A stretch of DNA of 64,000 nucleotides from Hyphomicrobiales bacterium (GCA_900469625.1 UBXV01000008.1:62001-126000), one strand, 5' to 3'. Counted from the first letter of the stretch, positions 42,351 to 52,870 are shown. Numbers and translations are program-made. Notes: generated by a model from the letters alone, not told the origin.

Positions 42351-44600
42351 CTAGCGTGCGTCGGCAAGGAACGACGCGACATAGACGAGCGGCGCATTCC
42401 AGTTGATGGTGATCTCATTGGAGCCATAGGCCTCGATATCGTCGACATAACAGGTTTGCGGCGCGCACCCCGTCAGGCGCTGCTTGGCGATCGCATCGAC
42501 CGGCGTCGAATTCGGCCCGCCCGCCAGCGATCCGACTGGCGGGTTGGGCAGGCTCGGATCCACCTGCCGGGCATACCAGCGGCTGTGCTGGTTGACCGGC
42601 GAGCGCGCGCCGTAGCCCGTGATGTAGGAGAATGCCAGTGCATTCCGGCCGAGCAGATAATCCATGCTCTCGCGCGCGCCGTTGAGGAAGGCCCTGTCGC
42701 CAGAGAGATCGAAGGCGGCCGAAAGCACGATGATGTTCTGCAGGATCAGCTGGTTCGATCCCCAGTCGTAGCGGTGGTTTCTCGGCCTGTAGATCTGCCC
42801 GAAAGGTTCGGCCGCCTGTCGCGTGAGAAAGTCCCGCCCGGCCGTCAGAACCGAGTGCCTGATCATGGCGAGATCGGCCTTGGGCAAGGCTTCACCGTAA
42901 AGCGCCAGCTGCAGCCGGGCGAAGCCGGCAACGTTGCGCCAGTCGAAGGCACCGGTCGCCTGCAGCACCTCGCCCGACCAATGGGGAGACGCGCGCAGCG
43001 CCTCGAGATATTTCGCGTCCCCGGTCGTCAGAAACAGCTCTGTCGCGGCCCAATAAAGCTCGTCGGAAACGTCGTCGTCGTCATAATCGCCACCACCCGC
43101 GTTGCCGTCCGATTTCGGCGCGGTCAGGACGGGATTGGCATTGGCCGCGACCCAGGCCTTGCGCGCCGCCGAAAGCAACCGTTTGGCAAAGCTCGGATTG
43201 TCCTTGGCATAGAGCCGCGATGCCTGGGCCGCGACCGCCGCGACATCGAAGGTCGCAGCCGTCGAAGGCCGATGAAGCGCCCGCGCCTTCGGGTCTTCGC
43301 TCGGCAGCATCGGTGGCGAGGTCCACTCGGCATCATGGATCTTGTGGTGCACCATTCCGGCAAGCGGCTCGCCGTCCGGCACCATCATCGAGAGCAGGAA
43401 TTGCAGCTCCCATCGCGCCTCGTCGAGCAGATCGGGAATGCCGTTGCCGCTCTCGGGTATGCGCGAAAGCCGATCACCGAGCGCCGGCGACTTGGCACCC
43501 CCAAAGGAACGCGCCCGCTCATAGGTCGCCAAAAGCTGCGCCGCCGAGATCGCGCCGTTGACCGCATACTTGCCGTGATCGCCGGCATCGTACCAGCCGC
43601 CGGAAACGTCGAGGCGATAGGAGCAGGACCAGTCGCCATAAAGCGCCTTCGCCGCCGGCCCCGAGAGGCAGCCGACGGATGTGTCGCCTTCGTTCGGCGC
43701 GACGCCGATATGCCCGGCCGGCCGGGCATAGGCCTTGCCGGCGATATCGCCCCGGATCTTCACGCCGCTACGCTGCGGATAGAACCAGGACAGCGCATCG
43801 ACCGTCAGGCGTCCGTAGAGATTGTCGGAAATCGAAAACCGGTCGCTGCTCCAGTCGCCCGAAACCAGCCGGTAGCCGTCGCCGGGAACACCATAGGCGG
43901 AAAAATCCGCCACATGCGTCCTCACGCCGGCCGATGGGTCGAAACCGCTCGGGCGGGTCGTTCCCTCCCCGACAACGGCGTCGCCGGCGTCGACCAGCTG
44001 AAAGGAAATAGCCTGGCGCGCATCGGAAATCACCGTCGCCCGCTTGGGGCCATCGGTGAGATAGCCGAGTTGATTGACGCGGATCGCCGGCCCATCCTTA
44101 GCCCGATTGGCTGCAGCAGGCGCGGCAATCTCCGTGAGCGACACATCGTCCACGCAGAAGCGCCAGGGCTTTTCTGCTCCGCCAAGCGGGAAGATCAGTT
44201 GCGCCTCGTCCGCTTCCGTCGCCATGAAGTCTGCCGAAAAAGGCGCAGGTTCGGGTGCACCGGCGATCATGAATTCGCCCTGCGTCGTCCAGGGCTCGGC
44301 GCCGCGCTGGATACGGACCGGCACCGCGCGGACGGCGTCTGTCGTCAACGCCAGCCTGTAGTGAAGGCCGGGCTCGAGCTTCAACCCGTTAAGACCGACA
44401 AGTCGGTCCCAGGTCTCGCCACCCGCCGAAACGTCGGCGCAGAGTTGCCCGCCGTCGCGCGAAAGCGTCACGCCGTCTCCCGCCCAGAAGCTGTCTTCAC
44501 CGTGCTCGAAGCGACCGTCGACGATCAGCTCGGCGCCCGCTGCCATGCCAGGCAGAATAAGGACGGCAATCGCCGCCTGCGCGATACCCAACCTCGACAC
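42351..44600 (-). CDS. Secreted GH9 endoglucanase with N-terminal carbohydrate-binding region
   Basis: A 749-residue exported protein. After a signal peptide (MSRLGIAQAAIAVLILPGMAAGA) come a CBM4/9-like jelly-roll (about 24-158), the Ig-like CelD_N domain (about 172-258, IRVNQLGYLTDGPKRA), and a GH9 catalytic domain. Catalytic residues are present: GGWYDAGDHGKY (D338, D341), SPVNQHSRWYAR, and the acid E729 in YGSNEITINWNAP. GH9 enzymes cut cellulose and other beta-1,4-glucans. It precedes a Gfo/Idh oxidoreductase in the same direction. Confidence 0.92.
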   Translation of the reverse strand: MSRLGIAQAAIAVLILPGMAAGAELIVDGRFEHGEDSFWAGDGVTLSRDGGQLCADVSAGGETWDRLVGLNGLKLEPGLHYRLALTTDAVRAVPVRIQRGAEPWTTQGEFMIAGAPEPAPFSADFMATEADEAQLIFPLGGAEKPWRFCVDDVSLTEIAAPAAANRAKDGPAIRVNQLGYLTDGPKRATVISDARQAISFQLVDAGDAVVGEGTTRPSGFDPSAGVRTHVADFSAYGVPGDGYRLVSGDWSSDRFSISDNLYGRLTVDALSWFYPQRSGVKIRGDIAGKAYARPAGHIGVAPNEGDTSVGCLSGPAAKALYGDWSCSYRLDVSGGWYDAGDHGKYAVNGAISAAQLLATYERARSFGGAKSPALGDRLSRIPESGNGIPDLLDEARWELQFLLSMMVPDGEPLAGMVHHKIHDAEWTSPPMLPSEDPKARALHRPSTAATFDVAAVAAQASRLYAKDNPSFAKRLLSAARKAWVAANANPVLTAPKSDGNAGGGDYDDDDVSDELYWAATELFLTTGDAKYLEALRASPHWSGEVLQATGAFDWRNVAGFARLQLALYGEALPKADLAMIRHSVLTAGRDFLTRQAAEPFGQIYRPRNHRYDWGSNQLILQNIIVLSAAFDLSGDRAFLNGARESMDYLLGRNALAFSYITGYGARSPVNQHSRWYARQVDPSLPNPPVGSLAGGPNSTPVDAIAKQRLTGCAPQTCYVDDIEAYGSNEITINWNAPLVYVASFLADAR

Positions 44601-44908
44601 CTTTTCGCCACTCCATTTGCTTGGTCGCCGGATCGGGAAGAGCCGCCATGGACCCGGCGATACACGGCGCGGTAGCGTTGCCGCAAACAGGTTAAACTTG
44701 AGAAAACGTCCGCCGCCAACGGGACGATTCCGCGTTCAGAAATGACCAAGGCCGGCACCGACCGCCTCGACATGAATGGGCGCGCCGGCATCGCCAGGTC
44801 GCGGCGCCAGACTTGACCCGAACCGGCGCCCTGATAGTTTGACCAAAGGGTAAAAGAATCCAAGCGGGCACCACCGCCCGACACCGGACCATGCCGAGGA
44901 GAACTGGA
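44601..44908. other. Intergenic region between divergent GH9 and aminotransferase genes
   Basis: No gene is seen in this 308-bp stretch. It must hold promoters for both directions. TTGACC at 44813-44818 with TAGTTT 16 nt downstream is a weak promoter-like pair for the aminotransferase. No strong hairpin or palindrome was noticed. Confidence 0.4.
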
Positions 44909-46237
44909 ATGTCGAACCGCCTCAATACCACGCCGAACGACCTGCGTGCCTTCTGGATGCCGTTTACCGCCAACCGGCAGTTCAAGAAGGAGCCGCGCCT
45001 GTTCGTCGGCGCCAAGGACATGCATTACACGACCCATGACGGTCGCACGGTGCTTGACGGTACGGCCGGCCTCTGGTGCGTCAATGCCGGCCATTGTCGC
45101 CCGAAGATCACCGAGGCGATCCGTCAGCAGGCGGGCGAACTCGACTATGCCCCGGCCTTCCAACTCGGCCACCCCAAGGCCTTCGAGCTTGCCAATCGCC
45201 TGGTCGACATCGCGCCTGAGGGCATGAACCATGTGCTCTACACGAATTCCGGATCCGAATCGGTCGAGACCGCGCTGAAGGTGGCGCTCGCCTATCACCG
45301 CGCCAAGGGCGACGGCTCGCGCACCCGCCTGATCGGCCGCGAGCGCGGCTATCACGGCGTCAATTTCGGCGGCATCTCGGTCGGCGGCATCGTCTCCAAC
45401 CGCAAGATGTTCGGCACGCTCCTGACCGGCGTCGACCACATGCCGCACACCCATCTGCCGGCCCAGAACGCCTTCACCCGCGGCGAGCCGGAACACGGCG
45501 GGGATCTCGCGACCGAACTCGAGCGCATCGTCACCCTGCACGACGCCTCGACCATCGCCGCCGTCATCGTCGAGCCGGTCGCGGGCTCGACGGGCGTGCT
45601 GATCCCGCCGAAGGGCTACCTCCAGAAGCTGCGCGACATCTGCACCAAGCACGGCATCCTCTTGATCTTCGACGAAGTCATCACCGGCTTCGGCCGCCTC
45701 GGAACGCCGTTTGCAGCCCAGTATTTCGACGTGGCGCCTGACATCATCACCACCGCCAAGGGCCTGACCAACGGCGTCATCCCGATGGGTGCGGTGTTCG
45801 TGACCTCCGAAATCCACGACGCCTTCATGAACGGCCCGGAACACCTCATCGAGTTCTTCCACGGCTACACCTATTCCGGCAACCCGATCGCCTCGGCCGC
45901 AGCCCTCGGCACGCTCGACACCTACAAGGAAGAGGGCCTGCTCACCCGCGCGGCCGAACTCGCTTCCTATTGGGAAGACGGCCTGCATTCGCTCAAGGAC
46001 TGCCCCAACGTCATCGATATCCGCAATGTCGGCCTGATCGGGGCGATCGAGCTGCAGCCGATCGCTGGCGAACCGACCAAGCGCGCCTTCAACGCCTTCC
46101 TGAAGGCCTATGAAAAGGGCCTCCTGATCCGCACCACCGGCGACATCATCGCGCTGTCGCCGCCGCTGATCATCTCCAAGGCGGAAATCGACGAGCTGTT
46201 CGACAAGCTCCGCGACGTGCTCGTCAACAATATCTGA
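44909..46237 (+). CDS. Omega-amino acid:pyruvate aminotransferase (class III)
   Basis: The 442-residue PLP-dependent transaminase matches beta-alanine/omega-amino acid:pyruvate aminotransferases. The PLP lysine is K284 in TTAKGLTNG and the ring-binding Asp is D255 in IFDEVITGFGR. LYTNSGSESVETALK (110-124) binds the PLP phosphate. It moves an amino group from beta-alanine or similar substrates to pyruvate. GAGGAG is 8 nt before the ATG at 44909. The adenine deaminase gene follows 87 nt downstream; a common role in nitrogen salvage is possible. Confidence 0.92.
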   Translation: MSNRLNTTPNDLRAFWMPFTANRQFKKEPRLFVGAKDMHYTTHDGRTVLDGTAGLWCVNAGHCRPKITEAIRQQAGELDYAPAFQLGHPKAFELANRLVDIAPEGMNHVLYTNSGSESVETALKVALAYHRAKGDGSRTRLIGRERGYHGVNFGGISVGGIVSNRKMFGTLLTGVDHMPHTHLPAQNAFTRGEPEHGGDLATELERIVTLHDASTIAAVIVEPVAGSTGVLIPPKGYLQKLRDICTKHGILLIFDEVITGFGRLGTPFAAQYFDVAPDIITTAKGLTNGVIPMGAVFVTSEIHDAFMNGPEHLIEFFHGYTYSGNPIASAAALGTLDTYKEEGLLTRAAELASYWEDGLHSLKDCPNVIDIRNVGLIGAIELQPIAGEPTKRAFNAFLKAYEKGLLIRTTGDIIALSPPLIISKAEIDELFDKLRDVLVNNI

Positions 46238-46324
46238 TAGCGTCACATACGCGTATACCGGCCCTTTCCCTGGCAACGGGGAGAGGGTTAAACTTATCCA
46301 GAGACCGAAATAAGGAATGCAGAG

Positions 46325-48022
46325 ATGTCGTCAGCTTTGGAACGAATGATCGACCAGGGCGTCGGCCGCGAGCCGGCAGACATCGTGCTCAAAGGCGGGC
46401 GCTTTTTCGATCTGGCGACGGGCGACCTCGTTGCCTCCGACATCGCGATTTCAGGCGACCGGATCGTCGGCACCTATGGCGACTATCAGGGCCGTGAGGA
46501 GATCGACATCTCCGGGCGCATCGTCGTGCCCGGCTTCATCGACACGCATCTGCACATCGAATCCTCGCTCGTCACGCCGCACGAGTTCGATCGTTGCGTG
46601 CTGCCGCTCGGCATCACCACCGTGATCTGCGATCCGCACGAAATCGCCAACGTGCTCGGCACCGAGGGCATCCAGTTCTTTCTCGATTCCGCGCTCGAAA
46701 CCATCATGGACATTCGCGTCCAGCTGTCGTCCTGCGTGCCGGCAACGCACCTGGAAACGTCAGGCGCCGACCTGCCGATCGAACGGCTGCTGCCCTTCCG
46801 CCACCATCCAAAGGTGATCGGCCTTGCCGAATTCATGAACTTCCCAGGCGTCGTGCACAAGGATCCCGTGTGCCTCGCCAAGCTCGAGGCATTCCAGGGC
46901 GGCCATATCGACGGCCACGCGCCGCTTTTGAGCGGCAAGGACCTCAACGGTTACCTGTCGACCGGCATCCGCACGGAGCATGAATGCACGACGGCCGAAG
47001 AGGCGATGGAGAAGATCCGCAAGGGCATGCACATCCTCGTGCGCGAAGGCTCGGTCTCCAAGGATCTGCATGCGCTGATGCCGATTATCACCGAACGGCT
47101 GTCGCCCTATCTCGCGCTCTGCACCGATGACCGCAATCCGCTCGATATCGCCGAGCAGGGCCATCTCGACCACATGATCCGCACCGCGATATCAGCCGGC
47201 GTCGAGCCGCTGGCGATCTATCGCGCCGCCTCGATCTCGGCCGCGCGCGCCTTCGGCCTTCGCGACCGCGGCCTCGTCGCGCCCGGTTGGCGCGCCGACC
47301 TCGTGGTGCTCGACAGTCTGGAAAATTGCCGGGCGCAGATGGTGTTGTCCGGCGGCCGCCGCGTGACCGACGCGCTTTTTGCCACCCGCACGCCGGTTGC
47401 CCCCGTTGGCCTCGACAGCGTCAAGGCCGGCCATGTCAACGCCAGCGACTTCGGCGTACCCACCTCCGACGGCGACACGTCCGTCATCGGCGTGCTGCCG
47501 GGCAAGATCATCACCGAGCACCGCCGCTACAGGCTGCCGGCCGATGGCAACGAGACCGGCGTCGACCTCGGCCGCGACATCATCAAGGTGGCGGTGATCG
47601 AGCGCCACGGCGTCAACGGCAACCATGCCAATGGCTTCGTCCAGGGTTTCGGCCTGAAGAAGGGGGCGATCGCCTCCACGGTCGGCCATGACAGCCACAA
47701 CATCTGCGTCGTCGGCGTCAATGTCGAGGACATGGCAACCGCTGCCAATCGTCTCGGAGAGATCAAGGGCGGCTTCGTCGTCGTCGAGGATGGCAAGGTC
47801 ACCGGCGAGATCGCGCTTCCGGTCGCCGGCCTGATGAGCCTGGAGCCGCACGAGGCCGTGCGCGACACGCTGCATCACCTGCGTCAGGCGGCCTTCGCGC
47901 TCGGCGCGACGCTCGAAGAACCCTTCCTGCAGCTCGCCTTCCTGCCGCTGCCGGTGATACCCCACCTGAAGATCTCCGACCGCGGACTTGTCGATGTCGA
48001 CAAGTTCATGCTGATCGGCTGA
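46325..48022 (+). CDS. adeC: Adenine deaminase
   Basis: The 565-residue enzyme deaminates adenine to hypoxanthine in purine salvage. The amidohydrolase metal site [11 protein letters not shown] (75-85) and [15 protein letters not shown] (96-110) are characteristic of AdeC, with the C-terminal half showing [14 protein letters not shown], also diagnostic. The length is standard. It is in the same direction as the aminotransferase. Products could feed xanthine dehydrogenase, whose small subunit is at the end of the window, though the genes are 15 kb apart. Confidence 0.95.
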   Translation: MSSALERMIDQGVGREPADIVLKGGRFFDLATGDLVASDIAISGDRIVGTYGDYQGREEIDISGRIVVPGFIDTHLHIESSLVTPHEFDRCVLPLGITTVICDPHEIANVLGTEGIQFFLDSALETIMDIRVQLSSCVPATHLETSGADLPIERLLPFRHHPKVIGLAEFMNFPGVVHKDPVCLAKLEAFQGGHIDGHAPLLSGKDLNGYLSTGIRTEHECTTAEEAMEKIRKGMHILVREGSVSKDLHALMPIITERLSPYLALCTDDRNPLDIAEQGHLDHMIRTAISAGVEPLAIYRAASISAARAFGLRDRGLVAPGWRADLVVLDSLENCRAQMVLSGGRRVTDALFATRTPVAPVGLDSVKAGHVNASDFGVPTSDGDTSVIGVLPGKIITEHRRYRLPADGNETGVDLGRDIIKVAVIERHGVNGNHANGFVQGFGLKKGAIASTVGHDSHNICVVGVNVEDMATAANRLGEIKGGFVVVEDGKVTGEIALPVAGLMSLEPHEAVRDTLHHLRQAAFALGATLEEPFLQLAFLPLPVIPHLKISDRGLVDVDKFMLIG

Positions 48023-48036
48023 ACGGAAAGCTCCGC

Positions 48037-48501
48037 TCAATTGTCGGCAGCGGGGCCGGAAAGCTCCTTGCGGAAATAGACGACCCGCTCGGTTTCCTCG
48101 AAGCCGAGCGCCATGTGCAGACCGTGGCTTTCCAGATTGTCGATATCGGTGTCCGACGCCAGCTCGCGGCAGCCATGGCCGATCGCCCAGCGTTCTGCGG
48201 CCGTGATCAGCGCCCGGGCCACTCCGTGGCGGCGGTAGCGTGGCAGCACGTAGATGCCTTCGAGAAAGGCAACGGGCGACGTCTCGCAGCCGTTGACGTA
48301 ATCACTGCGTAGAGACACCTCGGCAAAGCCCGCTGCAACGCCCGCATCGTCCTCGCAAAGAAATGCCGCCTGCCGCTCCTCGGCGGCAAGACAGCCGTCG
48401 ATCTCCTCGCGATGCACCGCTGCCGGCGTATCCGACCAGAGCGCCAGCCGCATTTCCAGCCAGCGACCGATCATCTCGACATCCATCAGCAGCACGCGCA
48501 T
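48037..48501 (-). CDS. AAC(6')-like GNAT acetyltransferase
   Basis: A 154-residue GNAT protein related to aminoglycoside 6'-N-acetyltransferases. The opening with WLEMRLALWSD and the segment GFAEVSLRSDYVNGCETSPVAFLEGIYVLP (about 61-90) match that group, and YRRHGVARALITAAE holds the acetyl-CoA loop. The ATG at 48501 overlaps the last base of the alpha-glucosidase stop (TGATG), so the two are translationally coupled. Resistance activity cannot be inferred; many chromosomal homologues have other roles. Confidence 0.85.
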   Translation of the reverse strand: MRVLLMDVEMIGRWLEMRLALWSDTPAAVHREEIDGCLAAEERQAAFLCEDDAGVAAGFAEVSLRSDYVNGCETSPVAFLEGIYVLPRYRRHGVARALITAAERWAIGHGCRELASDTDIDNLESHGLHMALGFEETERVVYFRKELSGPAADN

Positions 48502-50138
48502 CAGAACTTCCCGCAATAGGCGGTGAGGCCACCGAGCCTCAGCACCCCGCCTGCAACCTCAGTCGATTGGCCCGGTAGCGACACGGTCTCCACCGCTTTA
48601 TCGGCAACAAGGAACTCCTGCGGCTCGCGCGTCAGGTTGAAGACGAAAAGCAGCCGTTCACCATCCTTCTGGCGCGTGAACGCCAGCAGGTCGCGATTGC
48701 TCTCGAGGAACGACATATCGCCATCGTGCAACGCCGCATAGGACCGGCGGAAGCCAAGCATGGCACGATAGTGATTGAGGACGGTATCGGCGCCTGCTTC
48801 CTGCGTATCGACCGCGAGCCGCGACTGTTCCGCCGGCACCGGCAACCACGGCTTTCCACCGGAGAAACCGGCATTGCTCGTGGTTGCCTCCCACACCATC
48901 GGCGTGCGGCACCCGTCCCTGCCCTTGAAGGACGGCCAGAACCGGATGCCATAGGGATCGCGCAGGTCCTCGAAGGCGACGTCCGCCTCCGGCAGGCCGA
49001 GTTCTTCTCCCTGATAGAGACAGACCGAGCCGCGCAGGGTCGAAAGCAGCGTGATCGCGAGCTTGGCCACCACCTCTCGTTCCGCCTCGCTCTCGGCAAA
49101 GCGGCTGACATGGCGCATGACGTCATGGTTGGAGAAGGCCCAGCAAACCCAGCCGTCGGTGACGGCCTTCTGGAAATTGTCGACGCAGCGGCGGATATGG
49201 CTTGCGCTGAAGTCCGGGCCAAGCAGATCGAAGGTGTAGCACATATGCAGCTTGTCGCCGCCGCTGGTATAGGCGGCAACCGTCTTCAGCGAGCGGGCAC
49301 CGTCTCCGACCTCGCCCACCGTCGTGCGCCCGCCATAGCCATCGAGCAGGGCCCGGAAGCGCTGGAGGAAGGCGACGTTCTCCGGCTGGCTCTTGTCGTA
49401 GAGGTGGTCCTGCATGCCGTAGGGGTTGACGTCGGGCGCGTCGTTGCTGGTCGCATCCGGGTCGGGCACCAATGGCGGATTGTCCCTGAGGTGGCGATCG
49501 TGGAAGTAAAAATTCACCGTATCGAGCCGGAAGCCGTCGACCCCGCGGTCGAGCCAGAAGCGCGCCGCATCGAGCACGGCATCCTGCACCTGCGGATTGT
49601 GGAAGTTGAGATCCGGCTGCGAGGCGAGAAAATTGTGCATGTAATATTGCTTGCGCACGCCGTCCCATTCCCAGGCCGGCCCGCCGAAGATCGAAAGCCA
49701 GTTGTTGGGCGCCGTGCCATCCGGCTTCGGATCGGCCCAGACGTACCAGTCCGCCTTCGGGTTCTGACGGCTGCTGCGGCTTTCGACGAACCAGGGATGG
49801 CGGTCGGACGAATGGGAAATCACCTGGTCGATGATCACCTTGAGGCCGAGGCGGTGCGCTTCTGCCAGCATGTCGTCGAAGTCGGCAAGCGTGCCGAACA
49901 TCGGGTCGACATCGCAATAATCCGAGACGTCATAACCCATGTCGGCCTGCGGCGAGGTGAAGAAGGGCGAAAGCCAGATGGCGTCGACGCCGAGCGAGGC
50001 AATATGGGCGAGCCGGCGCGTCACACCCTTCAGGTCGCCGATCCCGTCGCCATCGGTATCCTGAAACGAGCGCGGATAGACCTGATAGATCACCGCGCCG
50101 CGCCACCAATCGTCACCCGAACCCTGCTGAGACGCCAT
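48501..50138 (-). CDS. GH13 alpha-glucosidase
   Basis: The 545-residue enzyme belongs to the GH13 oligo-1,6-glucosidase/alpha-glucosidase group, which cleaves terminal alpha-glucosyl residues from sugars such as maltose, sucrose or trehalose. The barrel motifs are DQVISHSSDRHPWF, the nucleophile D206 in GFRLDTVN, the acid E276 in VGEVGD, and FSNHDVMRH. There is no signal peptide, so it is cytoplasmic. GGGGGCAGGG precedes the ATG at 50138. It resembles rhizobial AglA, but the agl transporter genes are not here. A sugar kinase is divergent from it. Confidence 0.92.
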   Translation of the reverse strand: MASQQGSGDDWWRGAVIYQVYPRSFQDTDGDGIGDLKGVTRRLAHIASLGVDAIWLSPFFTSPQADMGYDVSDYCDVDPMFGTLADFDDMLAEAHRLGLKVIIDQVISHSSDRHPWFVESRSSRQNPKADWYVWADPKPDGTAPNNWLSIFGGPAWEWDGVRKQYYMHNFLASQPDLNFHNPQVQDAVLDAARFWLDRGVDGFRLDTVNFYFHDRHLRDNPPLVPDPDATSNDAPDVNPYGMQDHLYDKSQPENVAFLQRFRALLDGYGGRTTVGEVGDGARSLKTVAAYTSGGDKLHMCYTFDLLGPDFSASHIRRCVDNFQKAVTDGWVCWAFSNHDVMRHVSRFAESEAEREVVAKLAITLLSTLRGSVCLYQGEELGLPEADVAFEDLRDPYGIRFWPSFKGRDGCRTPMVWEATTSNAGFSGGKPWLPVPAEQSRLAVDTQEAGADTVLNHYRAMLGFRRSYAALHDGDMSFLESNRDLLAFTRQKDGERLLFVFNLTREPQEFLVADKAVETVSLPGQSTEVAGGVLRLGGLTAYCGKF

Positions 50139-50316
50139 GCCCTGCCCCCGTGAAACCGATCTGTGCGCCAAGATGTAGCCGCGCCCGCTGCCCGAGTAAA
50201 CGCCGGACTGCACCACGGCGTCGCGCATTTCCGCCACAACGAAAAACAATCTCTTGCCGAGACCGGCCTTGAACCTTATCCCGTCAACACGGGAAAAACC
50301 AAAGGGAGAGAAGACG

Positions 50317-51231
50317 TTGGCCGGAACGATGCTGTCGATCGGGGAGTGCATGGTCGAATTGATGCAGGCCGAGGGCGGCCTGTTGCGCAAGGGCTATGCC
50401 GGCGACACCTTCAATGCGGCCTACTATGCCCGCCTGTTCCTGCCGAGCGACTGGCAGGTCGCCTATTGTTCAGCCGTCGGCACCGACACGGTTTCCGACG
50501 AAATGCTTGCCTTCATGGCTGACAAGGGCATCGACACGACGCCTGTGCGAAAGATCGAGGGGCGAACGCCCGGCCTCTACATGATCCACCTGAAGGACGG
50601 CGAGCGCAGCTTCTCCTACTGGCGTTCGGCGTCCGCGGCACGGCTGCTCGCCGACGACCCGGATCATCTGCGCCGCGCCATCGAGGGCGCGGATCTCATC
50701 CTGTTTTCCGGCATTACCCTTGCGATCCTTTCGCCCGACGCTGTGGAGACCCTGCTGGCCGAATTGCGCCGGGCCAAGGCCGCGGGCAAGCGCGTGGTCT
50801 TCGATCCCAACATCCGGCCCCGCCTCTGGGACGACGCCGAGCGCATGCGCCGCACGCTGTCAGATGGCGCCCGCGCGGCCAACCTGCTGATGCCGAGCTT
50901 CGACGACGAGGTCACGCATTTCGGCGACAGCTCGATCGCAGCGACGATCGCGCGCTACAAGGCGCTCGGCGTCGCCGATATCGTGGTCAAGGACGGTGAA
51001 AAGGGCGTGACGCTCGCATTCGAAGGGTCAGACGAACGCCATGTGCCGGCGACACCGGTTGCGCGCGTGGTCGACACCACCAGCGCCGGCGACAGCTTCA
51101 ACGGCGCCTTCCTCTCGCGGCTCGTGGCCGGCGACAGCCCAAGCGCTGCGGCGGCCTTTGCCGCCCGCGTCGCTGCCGGCGTCATTGGCCATCACGGCGC
51201 ACTGGTCGACAAGAGCAAGCTCGTCGACTGA
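50317..51231 (+). CDS. PfkB-family sugar kinase (2-keto-3-deoxygluconate kinase-like)
   Basis: A 304-residue carbohydrate kinase of the ribokinase family. SIGECMVELMQAEGG at the start resembles KdgK-type kinases, and VDTTSAGDSFNGAFLS near the end is the PfkB signature with the catalytic Asp and anion hole. VVFDPNIRPRLW is the usual sugar-site stretch. The start is TTG at 50317 with GGGAG 8 nt upstream; ATG 50329 is an alternative. KdgK phosphorylates 2-keto-3-deoxygluconate for the Entner-Doudoroff pathway; fructokinase is another possibility. Confidence 0.85.
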   Translation: MAGTMLSIGECMVELMQAEGGLLRKGYAGDTFNAAYYARLFLPSDWQVAYCSAVGTDTVSDEMLAFMADKGIDTTPVRKIEGRTPGLYMIHLKDGERSFSYWRSASAARLLADDPDHLRRAIEGADLILFSGITLAILSPDAVETLLAELRRAKAAGKRVVFDPNIRPRLWDDAERMRRTLSDGARAANLLMPSFDDEVTHFGDSSIAATIARYKALGVADIVVKDGEKGVTLAFEGSDERHVPATPVARVVDTTSAGDSFNGAFLSRLVAGDSPSAAAAFAARVAAGVIGHHGALVDKSKLVD

Positions 51232-51262
51232 GGCGTCCCTCTGCACGCTTCAGCATTAAAGC

Positions 51263-51294
51263 AACGCCGCGCGTCGAAGACGAAGCGCGGCGTT
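51263..51294. terminator. Hairpin between convergent kinase and der genes
   Basis: AACGCCGCGC and GCGCGGCGTT form a 10-bp GC-rich stem with a 12-nt loop between the two stops. Only a short GCTTT follows on the minus strand, so it is a modest terminator. Confidence 0.55.
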
Positions 51295-51323
51295 GAAAAG
51301 ACACTGGTGTTGGCGCAGATGGC

Positions 51324-52754
51324 TCAGCGCTTCTTGCGCTTGTTCTCGAACGGGTTTTCCGACGCGCGATAGTGGATGCGGATCGGCACGCCCGGCAGGT
51401 CGAAATCGTTGCGCAAACCGTTGATCAGATAGCGCGTGTAGGATTCCGGCAGCGCGTCGGGGCGCGTGCACGAGATCATGAAGCCCGGCGGGCGGGCCTT
51501 CACCTGCGTCATGTATTTCAGCTTCAGCCGACGGCCGGAGACGGCCGGTGGCGGATGCTGCACCTGCTGGGAATCGAGCCAGCGGTTGAGACGCGCCGTC
51601 GAGATGCGACGGTTCCAGGTCCTGTCCGTGTCGATGATAGCCTGCATCAGGCGATCGAGGCCGTAGCCGGTGTGGCCGGAGATCGGGATCGCGCGAATGC
51701 CGCGCGCCTGCGGCAGCAGCCGCTCGGTCTTTTCGCGAAGATCCGCAAGCACCGCCTGCCAGTCTTCCACCAGATCCCACTTGTTGAAGGCGATCACGGC
51801 GGCCCGGCCTTCGCGAATGATCAGGTCGACGATCTGCAGGTCCTGCTTTTCGAACGGAATGGTCGCATCGAAAACGATGACCACCGTTTCGGCAAAGCGG
51901 ATGGCGCGCAGCGCATCGGCAACCGAAAGCTTTTCCAGCTTCTCCTGCACCTTGGCCTTGCGGCGCATGCCGGCGGTGTCGAACATCTTGATGGTGCGGC
52001 CGCGCCAGTCCCACTCGACCGAGATCGAATCGCGGGTGATGCCGGCTTCCGGGCCGGTCAAAAGCCGGTCCTCGCCGAGAAAGCGGTTGATCAGCGTCGA
52101 CTTGCCGGCATTCGGGCGGCCGACGATCGCCACGCGCAGCGGCTTTGTCTCGTCATAGGCAGGCTCCGCCTCGTCGTCCTCTTCCCCCGCCTCACCCTCG
52201 GTCGGGCGCAGGTCGATGTCGGTCTCGGCCACGTCGTCTTCCGGCGGATAGGCACGATCCTCGCCGATTGCGGCGACGATCGCGTCGCGCAGATCGAGCA
52301 TGCCCTGGCCATGTTCGGCCGAAATCGGGCACGGATCGCCAAGCCCGAGCGTGAAGGCGTCGTAGAAGCCGCCGTCGGAACCGCGGGCCTCGGACTTGTT
52401 GGCAACCAGAACGACCGGCTTGCCGCGGCGGCGCAGCATCTCGGCCAGCGTATTGTCGGCCGGCGTCAGACCCGCCTTGGCATCGACGACGAACAGCGAG
52501 AGGTCGGCCTCGTCGATCGCGGCTTCCGTCTGCGCCCACATGCGACCCTGAAGCGTGTCGGGTGCGGACTGTTCGAGACCGGCGGTGTCGATGATGCGGA
52601 AGCGCAGGTCGATGAGCTTGGCATCACCTGGACGGCGGTCACGGGTAACACCCGGCGTATCGTCGACGAGCGCCAGCTTCTTGCCAACCAGACGGTTGAA
52701 CAAGGTGGACTTGCCGACATTGGGGCGCCCGACGATGGCGACGGTGAAACTCAT
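51324..52754 (-). CDS. der: Ribosome-biogenesis GTPase Der (EngA)
   Basis: The 476-residue protein has two GTPase domains in tandem, unique to Der, which assists assembly of the 50S ribosomal subunit. The first P-loop is GRPNVGKST near the start and the second GRPNAGKST after an acidic linker (about 180-205); DTAGLE and DTAGMR switch motifs, and NKSE/NKWD guanine motifs, are present. A C-terminal KH-like domain follows ([20 protein letters not shown]). The start at 52754 gives the standard MSFTVAIVG. It is downstream of a TPR membrane protein gene on the same strand. Confidence 0.97.
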   Translation of the reverse strand: MSFTVAIVGRPNVGKSTLFNRLVGKKLALVDDTPGVTRDRRPGDAKLIDLRFRIIDTAGLEQSAPDTLQGRMWAQTEAAIDEADLSLFVVDAKAGLTPADNTLAEMLRRRGKPVVLVANKSEARGSDGGFYDAFTLGLGDPCPISAEHGQGMLDLRDAIVAAIGEDRAYPPEDDVAETDIDLRPTEGEAGEEDDEAEPAYDETKPLRVAIVGRPNAGKSTLINRFLGEDRLLTGPEAGITRDSISVEWDWRGRTIKMFDTAGMRRKAKVQEKLEKLSVADALRAIRFAETVVIVFDATIPFEKQDLQIVDLIIREGRAAVIAFNKWDLVEDWQAVLADLREKTERLLPQARGIRAIPISGHTGYGLDRLMQAIIDTDRTWNRRISTARLNRWLDSQQVQHPPPAVSGRRLKLKYMTQVKARPPGFMISCTRPDALPESYTRYLINGLRNDFDLPGVPIRIHYRASENPFENKRKKR

Positions 52755-52870
52755 GAACGTATCCGTTTCCGACTGAAAGCGCTGCGTGTCGTCAGGACAC
52801 ACAGCGCTTCAATGCTTTGAAAATCAACATATCCTTCTGAAGTCCGGTACCGGCCTCCAGAGATATGCGC

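Noticed and set aside
41784-44675. A 963-codon plus-strand open frame opposite the GH9 gene
   Set aside because: The minus-strand frame has a signal peptide and full GH9 catalytic motifs; the plus frame has none and is an antisense shadow.
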